The notes beneath the pieces are model-generated. The model did not search any database and had not been told where the DNA came from. It saw only the letters and a program-made list of their open reading frames with translations. The translations under genes were made by a program, and so were the position numbers. Positions 8,581-18,705 of a stretch of DNA of 64,000 nt are shown one piece after another (the stretch's first letter is position 1; each line of letters starts with the position of its first letter). The DNA is from Ignavibacteriota bacterium (lineage in GTDB: Bacteria; Bacteroidota; Ignavibacteria; SZUA-365). Location: positions 1 through 64,000 of the forward strand of contig JACRFB010000004.1 in NCBI GenBank assembly GCA_016218045.1, read 5' to 3'.

Positions 8581-9318
8581 TTAGAGCTTCGAGGGATAAC
8601 GCCGCGGATTCTCCACGTGCACGTCGCTTGCGATCTCTCCGTCGAAGAGCCGCACGATGCGATGCGCATGCGAGGCGATGTCCTCCTCGTGTGTGACGAG
8701 GATAAGCGTGTTGCCCTGCGTGTGAAGGTCGGAGAAGACCTGCATGATCTCCTCTCCGGTTTTCGAGTCGAGGTTGCCGGTTGGCTCATCCGCAAGGATG
8801 ATGGAGGGATTGTTGACAAGCGCGCGCGCAATGGCCACGCGCTGACGCTGCCCGCCCGACAATTCATTCGGCTTGTGATTCATGCGGTCGGCGAGGCCCA
8901 CCGCGGTCAACGACCGAGCGGCCCGTTCGCGACGTTCGGCTGTGCCGACACCGGCGTAGATCAGCGGAAGCTCCACGTTGTGCAGAGCCGTCGAACGCGC
9001 GAGGAGGTTGAAGGTCTGGAACACAAATCCGATCTGGCGGTTCCTGATCGAGGCCAGTTCATTGTCGTTCATCTCGCCGACATTCGAGCCGGTGAACATG
9101 TAGAGGCCCGACGACGGCGTGTCGAGGCACCCGATGATGTTCATCAGTGTGGACTTGCCCGAGCCCGATGGTCCCATGATCGCGACATATTCGTTCCGGT
9201 AGATGTCGACGGAGGCGTCACGGAGAGCATGCACTTTCTCGGCCCCCATGTCGTATGTCTTCGTGACATTCTTGATGTGGATGAGCGGCGTGTCTGCCGC
9301 GAGCGGACTATTCATCAT
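8581..9318 (-). CDS. ABC transporter ATP-binding protein (MacB/LolD type)
   Basis: The 245-residue nucleotide-binding domain is complete: Walker [10 protein letters not shown] (49-57), Q-loop Q101, signature LSGGQ (153-157), Walker B IILADEP (173-179), D-loop, and switch His 210. The [16 protein letters not shown] segment is typical of the MacB/LolD/FtsE branch. Here the ATPase is separate from the permeases, unlike fused MacB. Its start overlaps the end of the adaptor gene by 11 bases, consistent with translational coupling in the efflux operon. Confidence 0.93.
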   Translation of the reverse strand: MMNSPLAADTPLIHIKNVTKTYDMGAEKVHALRDASVDIYRNEYVAIMGPSGSGKSTLMNIIGCLDTPSSGLYMFTGSNVGEMNDNELASIRNRQIGFVFQTFNLLARSTALHNVELPLIYAGVGTAERRERAARSLTAVGLADRMNHKPNELSGGQRQRVAIARALVNNPSIILADEPTGNLDSKTGEEIMQVFSDLHTQGNTLILVTHEEDIASHAHRIVRLFDGEIASDVHVENPRRYPSKL

Positions 9319-10606
9319 TTGCCTTCACGGAAACGGCCTTGTTGTCGATCCTCACGCGTGAACTGTCGTTGAGTTCGCGGGAGATGGCCCTGTAACTGCC
9401 CTTCACGACAGACTCGCCTTCCTTGAGTCCGTCGGTTATCTCGATGTACTCGTCGCTGCTGATTCCCGTCTTGACCACGCGTTTGCGCGCGAGATTCTTG
9501 TCGACGATGAACACCACTTCGTCCGGTTTTTTCCGTTCCTTTTCCTTGGCCGGTTCCACGTTTGCCGCGGTCTCCTCGGCCTCGGGCGGGGTTTCCTGGT
9601 CCTGCTTCTTTCCTTCACGCGTGGTGACGCACTGCAGAGGCACCGCCAGCACATCCTTCTTTGTTTCAGTTTCTATCTTCGCGGAACACGACATGCCGGG
9701 ACGGAATTCGACGTTCTTGTCGAGGAGCAGGAGGCGCACCTCGAAATTTGTCACCTCCTCCTGGGTTCCGAGCCCCTTGGTTTTTGCAGTGTTGGCGATC
9801 TGATACACGGTGGCCGCGAAGCTTCGGTTCGGGTAGGCGTCCACCTCCACGCGTGCGGTGTCGCCCAGGCTGATGAGTACAACGTCGTTCTCGTTCACCT
9901 CGACGCGGGCTTCCATCATGTTCAGATTGCTCACGGTCATGATCTCGGTGCCCTGCATGAAGCTGGATCCCGAAACACGCTCGCCGAGCTTGGAGATGAG
10001 TTGCGACACGACACCGTCGATGGGCGAGAAGATGGACGTCTTGTTCAGGTTCTCTTTCGAGCGGTCGAGGAAGGCCTGCGAGTTGTCGACCTCGTATTTT
10101 GCCGCGTCAACATTGGCCTTCGCCACATCGTACGTGTTTTTGATGGATTCGAGATCGGCTTCGCTGATGAGCCCCTTCTCGAACAATTGCTTCTGCCGCT
10201 TGAACTCCGATTCGATTTTCCGGAGGTCCGCCTCGCGCTGTTGCTGGAACGATTTTGCGCGATTCACGTTGGCGACGGCCTGCTGCCTGTCGGCGATGTA
10301 TGTGTCGGGTTTGATGCGAACGAGAAGCTGCCCGCGTTTGACACGGTCGCCTTCCTTGATGGGAAGCTCGATGATTTCTCCCGACACCTCGGCGTTGATT
10401 TTCACCTGTGTCTGCGGCTCGATCTTGCCCGTCGCTTCGACGATCTGTGTGATGGTCATGCGTTTGACATTCTCGGTCTGCACAACCACGATGTTCTCGC
10501 TCTTCCCGCCGAAAATGATGACGAGCACGAGCACGATGACGATGAGCCCGATCCCCGAAAAAATGTACAGCTTCTTCCGGTTTTTCTTTTTCGCGTTGGT
10601 GGCCAT
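9308..10606 (-). CDS. Periplasmic adaptor (membrane fusion protein), MacA/HlyD type
   Basis: This 432-residue protein has an N-terminal anchor helix (about 12-30) after a Lys-rich start. Next come a split lipoyl domain (about 60-90 and 200-225), a long alpha-hairpin (about 95-195, rich in Gln, Glu and Lys) and beta-barrel domains. A low-complexity Glu/Lys/Pro insert lies near 330-355. The C-terminal membrane-proximal domain ends [14 protein letters not shown]. It should bridge the ABC permeases and the TolC-like channel encoded immediately upstream (11-base gap). Confidence 0.9.
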   Translation of the reverse strand: MATNAKKKNRKKLYIFSGIGLIVIVLVLVIIFGGKSENIVVVQTENVKRMTITQIVEATGKIEPQTQVKINAEVSGEIIELPIKEGDRVKRGQLLVRIKPDTYIADRQQAVANVNRAKSFQQQREADLRKIESEFKRQKQLFEKGLISEADLESIKNTYDVAKANVDAAKYEVDNSQAFLDRSKENLNKTSIFSPIDGVVSQLISKLGERVSGSSFMQGTEIMTVSNLNMMEARVEVNENDVVLISLGDTARVEVDAYPNRSFAATVYQIANTAKTKGLGTQEEVTNFEVRLLLLDKNVEFRPGMSCSAKIETETKKDVLAVPLQCVTTREGKKQDQETPPEAEETAANVEPAKEKERKKPDEVVFIVDKNLARKRVVKTGISSDEYIEITDGLKEGESVVKGSYRAISRELNDSSRVRIDNKAVSVKANDE

Positions 10607-10617
10607 TGGATGCCCTG

Positions 10618-11973
10618 TTATCGTTCAGTGGGAATGGGTGTGGTGCCGACCTGGTATTCAAGCGCCTTGCGCGCGATCCGGTAATCAAAGGTCGCGTTCA
10701 CAACGTCGCTCTGCGCGGCGGTGAGATTCGTGTTTGCGACGATGAGATCCAGCAGTGTGCCCGCGCCAAGTGTATAGCGCTCGTTCGCGATACGCTGGTC
10801 CTCCTGCGCGGAGGTCAACGTGCGATTCGAGATCTCGAGATTTTTCTCCGCCAGCGTCACGGCGTTGTAGGCCTTCTGCACGCTGCCGGAAATGCTGCGC
10901 TGCAGTTCCAGCTTGTCTGTCTCGGCGTTCATTCGATCAACTTCGGCGAGTTGTACGGCCGATGACACGGCGAATCCGTTGAACAACGGAACGGAGAGCT
11001 GCAGGCCGTAGGAAAAGGTTCCGTAGTCCTCGCCTGTGAAGTTCTTCAACTCGATGTTGCTCCACGCATATCCTGCGGACGCGGTGAGTGAGGGATAATG
11101 TCCTGCACGCGCGATCGACACGCTCTTCTCCGTGCTCCTCACGGCCACGTCGGCCGCGAGAAAATCGCTGCGGGAGCGCATTGCCTCGAGCGCGAGTTTG
11201 TCCGTGCTTCCCAGTCCGCTTCTATACGAGGCTACCTCGCCCGCGTCCAGTGGAGCGGCGCTGTCGCCGGGATCGATGTCGAACTCCGCATCGGGTTTGA
11301 CACCGAGAAGCGTCTGCAGATCGATAAGCGCGTCCTCGTACGAATTCTGCGCCTGCAAAAGACGAAGCTCGTCCTGTCCTACCTGTACCTGCTGCCTGTA
11401 CACATCCGCAAGCGGCACGCTCCCCACCGCATTAAGTTCCTTGATACGCTCGAGCTGCTTCTTCGAACGCTCGTGGTTGCTCTGATTCACTTTCACGAGC
11501 TGTTGCAGTCGGAGCGCGTTGTAAAAATCCTGCTGCACGAGGAACACAGTGCTCTGCTTGCTCCGCGCAACACCCATCTCGGCCGACTGCATCCCGAGCA
11601 CGCTTCTGTCGGCGGTGTGGATGTTTGCGAGACCGTCGAACAGTGTCAGGGATGATCCGATCGAATAGGAATACGAATCCTTCGACGTGAGTGTGGCCGT
11701 GGGTGAAATCGTGCGGACGGCTTCCTTCGATGATCGTGTCCAGGAGCCGTTCGCATTCAGCGAGGGGAGGAAGCCGCCGAAGGCCTGGCGCTTCACGGCG
11801 GCCGCGCGATCGATATTTTGGACGGACCGGCGCAGGCCCGCGTTGTTCGCGAGGCCGGTCTGTATGCATTGCTCGAGTGTGTACTGCTTCGCGGATTGTG
11901 CAATTGCCGCGGACGAAAGAACCGCCGTCAGCAGAATCGCCGATGCGAGATGTCGCGAGAATCGTCTTGCCAT
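10618..11973 (-). CDS. TolC-family outer-membrane efflux protein
   Basis: The protein is 451 residues with a signal peptide (1-25, ending SSAAIAQ). It has the two-repeat TolC/OEP architecture: each half contains long Gln/Ala-rich helices and short barrel strands, for example YSIGSSLTLFDG and FSYGLQLSVPLFNGF, the latter the typical SxPLFxG strand. It forms the trimeric exit duct of the tripartite system. It is the first gene of the operon; 81 bases separate it from the CCA-enzyme gene, so a promoter may lie there. Confidence 0.92.
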   Translation of the reverse strand: MARRFSRHLASAILLTAVLSSAAIAQSAKQYTLEQCIQTGLANNAGLRRSVQNIDRAAAVKRQAFGGFLPSLNANGSWTRSSKEAVRTISPTATLTSKDSYSYSIGSSLTLFDGLANIHTADRSVLGMQSAEMGVARSKQSTVFLVQQDFYNALRLQQLVKVNQSNHERSKKQLERIKELNAVGSVPLADVYRQQVQVGQDELRLLQAQNSYEDALIDLQTLLGVKPDAEFDIDPGDSAAPLDAGEVASYRSGLGSTDKLALEAMRSRSDFLAADVAVRSTEKSVSIARAGHYPSLTASAGYAWSNIELKNFTGEDYGTFSYGLQLSVPLFNGFAVSSAVQLAEVDRMNAETDKLELQRSISGSVQKAYNAVTLAEKNLEISNRTLTSAQEDQRIANERYTLGAGTLLDLIVANTNLTAAQSDVVNATFDYRIARKALEYQVGTTPIPTER

Positions 11974-12054
11974 GGGATCGAAAACTCCAGGTGTGACCGG
12001 CTGTCTGCCGGATTGAGAGAACCGTGATTCAAACGGAATTGCTATGCAAAAGTT

Positions 12055-13542
12055 TCAGACTCGCAGCTCCGGTGGAAGCTCGGCGAGCATGCTTTTTCTC
12101 GACTTCGGTTTTTCCAGACGCGGCGCCGAGAGCACTTCATCCTGTATGTTGCGAAGATACTCGATTGCCGCGTCACGATCGTTGGGTATAAGGCCGTCGA
12201 GGATCGCGTCTTCAATGCGAGTTTTTAAAACCCCCACGACGATACCCGCCTGGACGCCGCACAGTCGCATGATGTCGTCGCCGCTGAGAGGCGGCTGCCA
12301 CGATCGCAGCCGGTCCTTCTCCTCCACTTCCTTCAGCTTCTCGACGAGGGACTCGTAGTTGCGCAGATACTTCTGCACGAGCTTCGGATTCTTTGATGTG
12401 ATGTCGGCGCGGCAGAGCTGTATCAGCGCGTCGATGTGTTCCCCTGCGTCGAAGAGCAGACGGCGCATGGCGGAATCCGTCACACCCTCATCCACCAACG
12501 CCATGGGACGCAGATGCAATGCGACTAGTTTTTCAATGAAGTGGATATCTTCGTGCGGAAGGCGCAGGTGCCGGAAAATCCGCTTCACGCGGCGTGCGCC
12601 GATTTCGGCGTGCCCGTGAAAGGACCAGCCGTGTTCGGGGCTGAACGACTTTGTCTGCGGTTTTGCGATGTCGTGCAGCAGCGCGCTCCACCGTAGCCGG
12701 AGATCGTCACTCACCTTGGCAACATTGTCCACAACACGGAGCGTGTGATAAAACACATCCTTGTGATGGAAGTTGCGCGTCCCGTCGGGATATTCTATGG
12801 ATCGCTGGTCCACGCCCGCCAGTGCGTGCAGATCGGGAAGGAAGTGGCGCAGCAGGCCAAGCTCCATCAACAGTGCGAGCCCGATGGAAGGTTTGGGCGC
12901 AGCAAGTGTCTTTTGAAATTCGTCTCGGATACGCTCCATCGAGACGATGGAGATACGCTCGTTCATGCGTTCGATACCGTGACGCGTTGTTGCGGAAAGA
13001 TGAAATTGCAATTGCGCCGCAAAACGGCATGCGCGCATCATACGCAGCGGATCATCGCTGAACGTCGTCTCCGGATCGAGCGGCGTGCGCAGAATCTTTT
13101 TCTCGATATCCGCAACTCCATTGAAGGGATCACGGAGAGTGCCGTAGTTCGCGTCGTTCAGTGCGACCGCCATTGCGTTCACCGTGAAGTCGCGGCGCCG
13201 CAAGTCTTCGTCGATGGTGCCGTTCGACACGACCGGCTTTCGCGAAGCCTCGTCGTACACTTCCGTGCGTGTGCCGACCGTCTCGATTTCCACGCCCCTC
13301 ACCTCGAGTCGTGCAGTGCCGAAACGTTCGAAGACGACGAGTTTGCTTCCATGCAGCACGTTCGCAAGCAGGCGGGCAAAGGCCACCCCATCGCCAACGA
13401 CGGAAATGTCGATGTCCTTCGTGGCACGCCGCATCAGGACATCCCGCACGTAGCCGCCGACAAGATAAATTTCGAAACCGCTTGCGTCGGCCGCCTCTCC
13501 TAATAGACGAGGCAGCTCGTCATGTATCTCGAGGTGTTGCAT
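12055..13542 (-). CDS. CCA-adding enzyme / poly(A) polymerase family nucleotidyltransferase with HD domain
   Basis: The 495-residue protein has a class II nucleotidyltransferase head, with GGYVRD (29-34) and the metal Asp pair DID (43-45). It continues with the RRDFTVNAMA region (about 117-126), a poly-A-polymerase-type RNA-binding region and a C-terminal HD domain (LLHDIAKP near 267-274, HAEIGA near 285). It probably maintains tRNA 3' CCA ends; the initiator tRNA in this window has no encoded CCA, which fits the need. Family members can instead add only A or poly(A), and I cannot separate these by eye. Confidence 0.87.
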   Translation of the reverse strand: MQHLEIHDELPRLLGEAADASGFEIYLVGGYVRDVLMRRATKDIDISVVGDGVAFARLLANVLHGSKLVVFERFGTARLEVRGVEIETVGTRTEVYDEASRKPVVSNGTIDEDLRRRDFTVNAMAVALNDANYGTLRDPFNGVADIEKKILRTPLDPETTFSDDPLRMMRACRFAAQLQFHLSATTRHGIERMNERISIVSMERIRDEFQKTLAAPKPSIGLALLMELGLLRHFLPDLHALAGVDQRSIEYPDGTRNFHHKDVFYHTLRVVDNVAKVSDDLRLRWSALLHDIAKPQTKSFSPEHGWSFHGHAEIGARRVKRIFRHLRLPHEDIHFIEKLVALHLRPMALVDEGVTDSAMRRLLFDAGEHIDALIQLCRADITSKNPKLVQKYLRNYESLVEKLKEVEEKDRLRSWQPPLSGDDIMRLCGVQAGIVVGVLKTRIEDAILDGLIPNDRDAAIEYLRNIQDEVLSAPRLEKPKSRKSMLAELPPELRV

Positions 13543-13844
13543 TATCAGTCAAATCTTCTCGAATTGCGAAATGTAGCTAATCGGCTTCACTGAATCAAAG
13601 GCGGACCGCGGAGTGCCTGATTCCTGATTCGGGATGCACACAATCCGGCGAATACAGACTAGCCGGTGAGTCTGACTTTATGGCAGACTCTTTTCGGCAA
13701 TAACCCGCCAAAATTGGTCACCGCAGTGTTGTTTCGATTTTTGACTGCAAAAAATGTCCGCTATTTGTTGATATAAGGCAATTCCGTGTCTGGTACGCGG
13801 TTTGATATACTGCAGGGGATACCCATTTTTCAAGGAAGGAAAAC
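13543..13844. other. 302-base divergent intergenic region upstream of hsp20
   Basis: No gene is seen. A direct duplication CTGATTC-CTGATTC occurs at 13617-13630. A short hairpin, GAGTCTG with CAGACTC around a 9-base loop, lies near 13670-13695 and is followed by four T, although no gene ends here for it to terminate. The 3' part is AT-rich and is likely to hold the hsp20 promoter. I saw no convincing CIRCE element. Confidence 0.4.
13782..13811 (+). promoter_or_regulatory. Candidate hsp20 promoter
   Basis: A good -10 box TATACT (13806-13811) is preceded 18 bases upstream by a weak -35 TTCCGT (13782-13787). Transcription would begin near 13818, about 27 bases before the hsp20 ATG and upstream of its ribosome site. 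The -35 match is poor, so the call is tentative. Confidence 0.3.
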
Positions 13845-14282
13845 ATGCCACATTTTCGATTTGAACCCGCAAAAGACTTCGAGAACTTCGCGCAGAAAAT
13901 GAAGAAGTTCATCGACGAGTTCCCCGAAACCTTCTCCTTCGAGCTGGGGCGCGGATTCGAGCCGCGCGTCGACGTGTTGCACGACGATCAGCGCGTGTAT
14001 GTGTACGTCGAGCTGGCAGGAGTGAGGAAGGAAGATCTCTCGATCTCCTACAAGGACGAATCGGTGACAGTGAGCGGCACCCGCATGCCCGCATATAATC
14101 CCGAAGAAGTGGTGCCGACCCGTGTCGAACGAGCCTTCGGGTCATTCACCCGCAAGGTCGCTCTGCCCTGTGATGTCAAGCCCGACTCCGTGCAGGCACG
14201 GTTCAACGACGGTGTATTGCTTGTGACATTCGACAAGGTCAAGGCGGCCGCACCCAACGAAATCAAAATCGACATCCAATAA
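13845..14282 (+). CDS. Small heat shock protein, Hsp20/alpha-crystallin family
   Basis: The 145-residue protein has a short N-terminal arm and an alpha-crystallin domain (about 40-138). Family features are [20 protein letters not shown] (about 43-62), the SFTRKVALP strand and the GVLLVTF motif, equivalent to A-x-x-x-G-V-L. It is an ATP-independent holdase that keeps unfolding proteins soluble for DnaK. A strong ribosome site (AAGGAAGG) precedes the ATG. dnaK follows 52 bases downstream on the same strand, so the two chaperones are probably co-expressed. Confidence 0.93.
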   Translation: MPHFRFEPAKDFENFAQKMKKFIDEFPETFSFELGRGFEPRVDVLHDDQRVYVYVELAGVRKEDLSISYKDESVTVSGTRMPAYNPEEVVPTRVERAFGSFTRKVALPCDVKPDSVQARFNDGVLLVTFDKVKAAAPNEIKIDIQ

Positions 14283-14334
14283 AACCGACAGCACCCCCGC
14301 AGCGCGGGGCGTCTTTTCAAGGAGGACAGCACAC

Positions 14335-16230
14335 ATGAGTAAAATCATCGGAATCGACCTGGGCACGACAAACTCCGTCGTTGCGGTGATGGAGGGAACC
14401 ACCCCGGTCGTCATCCCGAATTCCGACGGCGGACGCACGACGCCATCCGTCATCGGTTTCAAGAAGGATGGTGAACGCGTGATCGGCAACGCCGCAAAGC
14501 GTCAGGCCGTCACGAATCCGCAGAACACCGTGTATTCGATCAAACGCTTCATGGGACGTCTGCATGGTGAAGTGGCGACCGAGATAACCGAGGTCCCTTA
14601 CAAGGTTGTCGCGGGCGAAAACGGTTCCGCGCGTGTCGACATTTCCGGGCGCATCTATTCCCCGCCCGAAATCAGCGCGATGGTGCTGCAGGCATTAAAA
14701 AAATCCGCCGAGGAATACCTCGGCCATACCGTCACTGAGGCCGTCATCACTGTGCCTGCGTACTTCAACGACGCGCAGCGTCAGGCCACGAAGGATGCGG
14801 GCGAAATTGCGGGACTCACAGTGCGCCGCATCATCAACGAGCCCACTGCAGCGGCGCTCGCCTACGGTCTCGACAAAAAGCGCGAGAACGAAAAGGTGGC
14901 CGTGTACGACCTGGGCGGCGGCACCTTCGATATATCGATCCTCGAACTCGGCGACGGTGTGTTCGAAGTGAAGTCCACCAACGGCGACACCCACTTGGGC
15001 GGCGACGATTTCGACAAGCGGCTCATTGATTATCTCGCGGACGAATTCCACAAGGCCGAAGGCATCGATCTGCGCAAAGATCCGATGGCCCTGCAGCGGC
15101 TCAAGGAAGCGTCGGAAAAGGCCAAGATGGAACTGTCGACACTGTTGCAGACTGAAGTGAATCTTCCCTTCATCACTGCTACAGCCGATGGCCCCAAGCA
15201 TCTTACTACCACCATCACACGCACAAAATTCGAACAGCTCGTGGACGATCTCGTTCGGCGGACTGTCGAACCCTGCAAGCGGGCTCTCACAGACGCAGGT
15301 CTGACGCCGAATGATATCGACGAGGTCATTCTTGTGGGCGGCTCGACCCGCATTCCCAAGGTGCAGGAACTGGTCAAGAGTCTGTTCGGGCGCGAGCCCC
15401 ACAAGGGCGTAAATCCCGATGAAGTGGTGGCGGTCGGTGCGGCGATACAGGGCGGCGTTCTCTCGGGCGACGTGACCGATGTGCTTCTTCTTGACGTCAC
15501 TCCTCTGTCGCTTGGCATCGAGACCCTCGGCGGCGTGATGACCACGCTCATCCCCGCGAACACCACCATTCCGACCAAGAAGAGTGAGATCTTCTCAACC
15601 GCCTCCGACAGCCAGACGTCGGTCGAGATCCACGTGCTGCAGGGTGAACGGCCGATGGCGGTGGACAACCGCACCTTGGGCCGCTTCCACCTCGATGGCA
15701 TACCGCCCGCGCCGCGCGGCGTGCCGCAGGTTGAAGTCACCTTCGACATCGACGCCAACGGTATCCTCCACGTCTCGGCAAAAGACAAGGCGACAAACAA
15801 GGAACAGTCGATCCGCATCACGTCCTCGAGCGGCCTGAACAAGGAAGAGGTCGAACGGATGAAGCGCGACGCAACGGAACACGCGGCGGAGGACAAGAAG
15901 CGGAAGGAAGAGATCGACCTTCGCAATCAGGCGGACAGCCTCGTGTTTCACACGAAGAAGCAGCTCGAGGACTTCAAGGACAAGCTCGATGCAGGCATGA
16001 TCGCGCGTCTCGAAGCCGACTCCGCAAAACTCGAGGAGGCGCTGAAGAGCGGCGTGGCGGCGGACATACAGCCTGCCATGGACGCCTTGAACAAGACGTG
16101 GAACGAGGCCTCGACGCAGATGTACCAGCAGGCATCCGCGCAGCAGCCACAGGGCGAGCCGCAGCCGGGTTCGGAGGGCAAGAAAAACGTCGAAGACGCC
16201 GATTACGAAGTGGTGGACGAATCAAAATAA
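14335..16230 (+). CDS. dnaK: Molecular chaperone DnaK (Hsp70)
   Basis: The 631-residue Hsp70 is complete. It starts [20 protein letters not shown] (phosphate loop 1), has [15 protein letters not shown] (about 196-210), a nucleotide-binding [13 protein letters not shown] motif (about 333-345) and the linker [15 protein letters not shown]. The substrate-binding beta domain and helical lid follow, with the C-terminal [10 protein letters not shown] typical of bacterial DnaK. A Shine-Dalgarno AAGGAGG lies 8 bases upstream. A strong terminator follows the stop. grpE and dnaJ are not adjacent. Confidence 0.97.
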   Translation: MSKIIGIDLGTTNSVVAVMEGTTPVVIPNSDGGRTTPSVIGFKKDGERVIGNAAKRQAVTNPQNTVYSIKRFMGRLHGEVATEITEVPYKVVAGENGSARVDISGRIYSPPEISAMVLQALKKSAEEYLGHTVTEAVITVPAYFNDAQRQATKDAGEIAGLTVRRIINEPTAAALAYGLDKKRENEKVAVYDLGGGTFDISILELGDGVFEVKSTNGDTHLGGDDFDKRLIDYLADEFHKAEGIDLRKDPMALQRLKEASEKAKMELSTLLQTEVNLPFITATADGPKHLTTTITRTKFEQLVDDLVRRTVEPCKRALTDAGLTPNDIDEVILVGGSTRIPKVQELVKSLFGREPHKGVNPDEVVAVGAAIQGGVLSGDVTDVLLLDVTPLSLGIETLGGVMTTLIPANTTIPTKKSEIFSTASDSQTSVEIHVLQGERPMAVDNRTLGRFHLDGIPPAPRGVPQVEVTFDIDANGILHVSAKDKATNKEQSIRITSSSGLNKEEVERMKRDATEHAAEDKKRKEEIDLRNQADSLVFHTKKQLEDFKDKLDAGMIARLEADSAKLEEALKSGVAADIQPAMDALNKTWNEASTQMYQQASAQQPQGEPQPGSEGKKNVEDADYEVVDESK

Positions 16231-16252
16231 TCGGACCAACTCATCCTTTATC

Positions 16253-16283
16253 GATGCCGGCCCCAGGGCCGGCATCTTTTTTT
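16253..16283 (+). terminator. Rho-independent terminator after dnaK
   Basis: A perfect 10-bp stem (GATGCCGGCC with GGCCGGCATC) around a CCAG loop is followed by seven T at 16277-16283. It lies 22 bases after the dnaK stop and separates dnaK from the Trm112-like gene. Confidence 0.9.
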
Positions 16284-16332
16284 CGCGGCGCCAATTGAGT
16301 ACATTTTATTTTCTGAACAAGGAAAACAGAAC

Positions 16333-16545
16333 ATGGTCTCACAGAAATTGCTCGACATACTCGTCTGCCCCATGGGCAAGGCGCCACTGCGTCTCGAAGG
16401 AAACACACTGGTGTGCGAGCGCTGCGGCCCGCGATTCCGCATTGAAGACGATATCCCCATCATGCTCATCGACGAGGCGGAACTGCCCTCCGGGATAACA
16501 CGTATAGAGGAACTCCCCTGCATGAGGGGCGATCAGCACTCCTGA
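16333..16545 (+). CDS. Trm112-like small zinc-ribbon protein
   Basis: The 70-residue protein has the Trm112/YcaR pattern: KLLDILVCP near the start, a hydrophobic LVC strand, and the conserved FRIEDDIPIMLIDEAE segment (about 35-50), the usual D-I-P-x-M-L-x-x-E-A motif. Cysteines are C12, C28 and C31; the usual second Cys of CPxC is Gly here (CPMGK), so the zinc site may be incomplete. Eukaryotic Trm112 activates methyltransferases; bacterial homologues have no settled role. It converges on, and directly abuts, the transketolase C-terminal gene. Confidence 0.8.
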   Translation: MVSQKLLDILVCPMGKAPLRLEGNTLVCERCGPRFRIEDDIPIMLIDEAELPSGITRIEELPCMRGDQHS

Positions 16546-17469
16546 TCAGGCGATAAAGGCGCGTATCTGCGCGGCGATGCCGTCGGCATCGAGCTGGTGC
16601 TTGCGGTAGAGTTCCGCAGGGGATCCGGATTCGCCGTACACGTTACGGACACCGATGCGCAGCATGCGTGTGGGCTGCTGTTCGCCGAGGACCTCCGCAA
16701 CCGCTCCGCCCAGACCGCCGATGATGCTGTGGTCCTCCACGGTCACGACGCGGCCGGTCTCGCGCGCCGCGGCAACAACAGCGGCTTCGTCCAGCGGTTT
16801 GATCGTGTGCATGTTGAGGACACGCGCGTCTACGCCTTCCACGGCGAGCAGCTCGGCCGCGTGCAGCGCGTTTGCAACCACGGGACCGGACGCCAGTATG
16901 GCCAGGTCCTTTCCATTGCGCAATTGATCGGCCTTGCCGAATTCGAAGGCGTACTCGCTCCCGTGCAGATCAGGGAGCGCCTGCCGGGTCAGCCGCAGAA
17001 ATGAGGGAGCGGGATTGTCGACGAGGAAGCGCACGGCGGCGCGAGCTTCCGCATCGTCGGCGGGCTGAATGATGCGCATGTTCGGCAGCGTGCGCATCAA
17101 TGCCACGTCCTCGAGCGCCATCTGACTGTAGCCGTCCTCCCCCACCCCGATACCGCAGTGCGTGCCGACGATGGTGACGTTGGCCTCGGAGTAAGCGATC
17201 GACATGCGAATCGTCTCGAAGCGGCCGACGACAAAGGTGGAAAACGAACAGATGAACGGTTTCTTGCCGCACAGCGCCATACCCGCGGCTGTGCCGATCA
17301 TGTTCTGCTCCTGTATACCCATCTCGAAGAATCGATCCGGATATTTGGATCCGAAAATCCACGACTGTGTGGATTTTGCCAGATCCGCGTCGAAGACGAC
17401 AATATCGTTGTGGGAAGCGCCGAGGGCGGCTATTTCTTCACCGAAGGAAACGCGGGTCGCTTTGCTCAT
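16546..17469 (-). CDS. Transketolase, C-terminal subunit (split transketolase)
   Basis: The 307-residue protein contains the pyrimidine-binding domain (about 1-165; GIQEQNMIGTAAGMALCG with the catalytic Glu that activates TPP) and the C-terminal transketolase domain (about 180-307). It lacks the pyrophosphate-binding domain, which is encoded by the gene just upstream with a 7-base gap. Together the two chains form a transketolase-type enzyme moving two-carbon units in the pentose phosphate pathway. Such split enzymes are known; a DXS-like or other specialised role cannot be excluded from sequence alone. Confidence 0.88.
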   Translation of the reverse strand: MSKATRVSFGEEIAALGASHNDIVVFDADLAKSTQSWIFGSKYPDRFFEMGIQEQNMIGTAAGMALCGKKPFICSFSTFVVGRFETIRMSIAYSEANVTIVGTHCGIGVGEDGYSQMALEDVALMRTLPNMRIIQPADDAEARAAVRFLVDNPAPSFLRLTRQALPDLHGSEYAFEFGKADQLRNGKDLAILASGPVVANALHAAELLAVEGVDARVLNMHTIKPLDEAAVVAAARETGRVVTVEDHSIIGGLGGAVAEVLGEQQPTRMLRIGVRNVYGESGSPAELYRKHQLDADGIAAQIRAFIA

Positions 17470-17476
17470 GGGTGGT

Positions 17477-18355
17477 TCAGTTCAGGTCGCGGAGGAAAGT
17501 CTCGATCTCGTGAATGGCGGTTTTCGTCTGTTCGGCGTCGGGTGCCTTGCCGTGCCAGTCGACAGTGCCTTCCATGAATGAAACGCCTTTCCCCTTCACT
17601 GTGTCGGCGATGATGAAGCTCGGCGCGCCGTCACCCCGGCGCGTGCGGCGAAGTGCCTCATCAATGGCCGCAAAATCGTGTCCGTCGATTCTTTGCACAT
17701 CCCAGCGGAAGGAACGGACCTTGTCGAGCACGGGATCGATGTCCATCACCTCGGCGGTTGGACCGTCGATCTGTCCCTTGTTGTAATCCAAAATCACGGT
17801 AAGATTGTCGAGACCGAATTTCGGGGCGGACATCAGCGTCTCCCACACCTGGCCCTCCTGAAATTCACCGTCGCCGATCAGGGCGTAGACACGGGCGCCG
17901 TTACCGTCGAGTTTGGCGGCCATGGCCATTCCCTGCGCCATGCTGATGCCCTGCCCGAGAGATCCTGTCGACGCCTCGACCACGGGAAGCACCGCGTTTA
18001 CCGGGTGTCCCTGAAGTGGCGACCCGAGGCGGCGCAGTGAGAGCAGTTCGTCGGCAGGGATGATGCCCAATCGCGCGAGCACCGCGTATAAACCCGGAAC
18101 CCCGTGACCTTTCGACAGAACAAAGCGGTTCCTGTCCGGCGCGAGGGCGTTTTCGACGGTACGGTCGAGGTGACGGTAAAAAAGGACCGTCAGGATGTCG
18201 ATCAATGAGAGTGATCCGCCAGGGTGGCCGGAACCGGCAGCGTGCAACATGCGCAGGATGTCAATGCGCATTTCATACGCGGCGCGGCGCAGATCCGTGA
18301 GCGAAAATTCCCGGGTCATTGTGTGTGTTTCGGCGGCAGGGACGGCAGAGGTCAT
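17477..18355 (-). CDS. Transketolase, N-terminal subunit (split transketolase)
   Basis: The 292-residue protein is the TPP pyrophosphate-binding half. It shows HAAGSGHPGGSLS (about 39-51), KGHGVPGLYAVLA and the TPP motif GDGEFQEGQVWE with the distal N of LDYNKGQ. It needs the C-terminal subunit encoded 7 bases downstream. Upstream the AtuA-type C-terminal gene ends 2 bases before it, so all four genes form one operon. Confidence 0.88.
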   Translation of the reverse strand: MTSAVPAAETHTMTREFSLTDLRRAAYEMRIDILRMLHAAGSGHPGGSLSLIDILTVLFYRHLDRTVENALAPDRNRFVLSKGHGVPGLYAVLARLGIIPADELLSLRRLGSPLQGHPVNAVLPVVEASTGSLGQGISMAQGMAMAAKLDGNGARVYALIGDGEFQEGQVWETLMSAPKFGLDNLTVILDYNKGQIDGPTAEVMDIDPVLDKVRSFRWDVQRIDGHDFAAIDEALRRTRRGDGAPSFIIADTVKGKGVSFMEGTVDWHGKAPDAEQTKTAIHEIETFLRDLN

Positions 18356-18357
18356 AA

Positions 18358-18705
18358 TCAGGGTTTCGGTGAGAGGGCTTCTTCTTCGATGACAAGTTCC
18401 ATTCGCAGCATTGCGGAGCTTAGCGTCTTTCCCTGCGCGTCATTTTTTAATGACACGGTGCCGCCGCCGCCAAGCGTGTTGTGCAGAATAAAGTTCAAAG
18501 CCAGGAGATTCGGGAGTTCGTAACGGTCAACTTCACCGAGACAAATGCCCTCGAAGTGCCGCTTTACACGATCCGTCGTAAGCTCTTTCATGAGAATGGG
18601 ATAATACTCCGGTCTTCGTGCAATCACACCAACGTTTGCGGCATCACCCTTGTCGCCGGAGCGTGCGTGTGCTATCTCGATCAGACGAATTTTTATCTGT
18701 GCCAT
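18358..18705 (-). CDS. AtuA-related small protein (DUF1446 C-terminal-like domain)
   Basis: The 115-residue protein starts [20 protein letters not shown]; the I-A-H-x-R-S-G-D-K-G-D motif and the LNFILHNTLGGGG segment are hallmarks of the small domain that accompanies AtuA/DUF1446 proteins and is sometimes fused to them. Its start overlaps the stop of the large AtuA-type gene by one base. The large and small parts probably work as one enzyme. Confidence 0.82.
   Translation of the reverse strand: MAQIKIRLIEIAHARSGDKGDAANVGVIARRPEYYPILMKELTTDRVKRHFEGICLGEVDRYELPNLLALNFILHNTLGGGGTVSLKNDAQGKTLSSAMLRMELVIEEEALSPKP

Noticed and set aside
7876-9372. Long plus-strand frame opposite the ABC permease and ATPase genes
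   Set aside because: It is a mirror of genuine minus-strand genes with full ABC motifs; its translation is His/Arg/Asp-rich with no domain and no ribosome site.
14695-15402. Minus-strand frame inside dnaK
   Set aside because: It is antisense to a textbook DnaK; long shadow frames are common opposite GC-rich genes.
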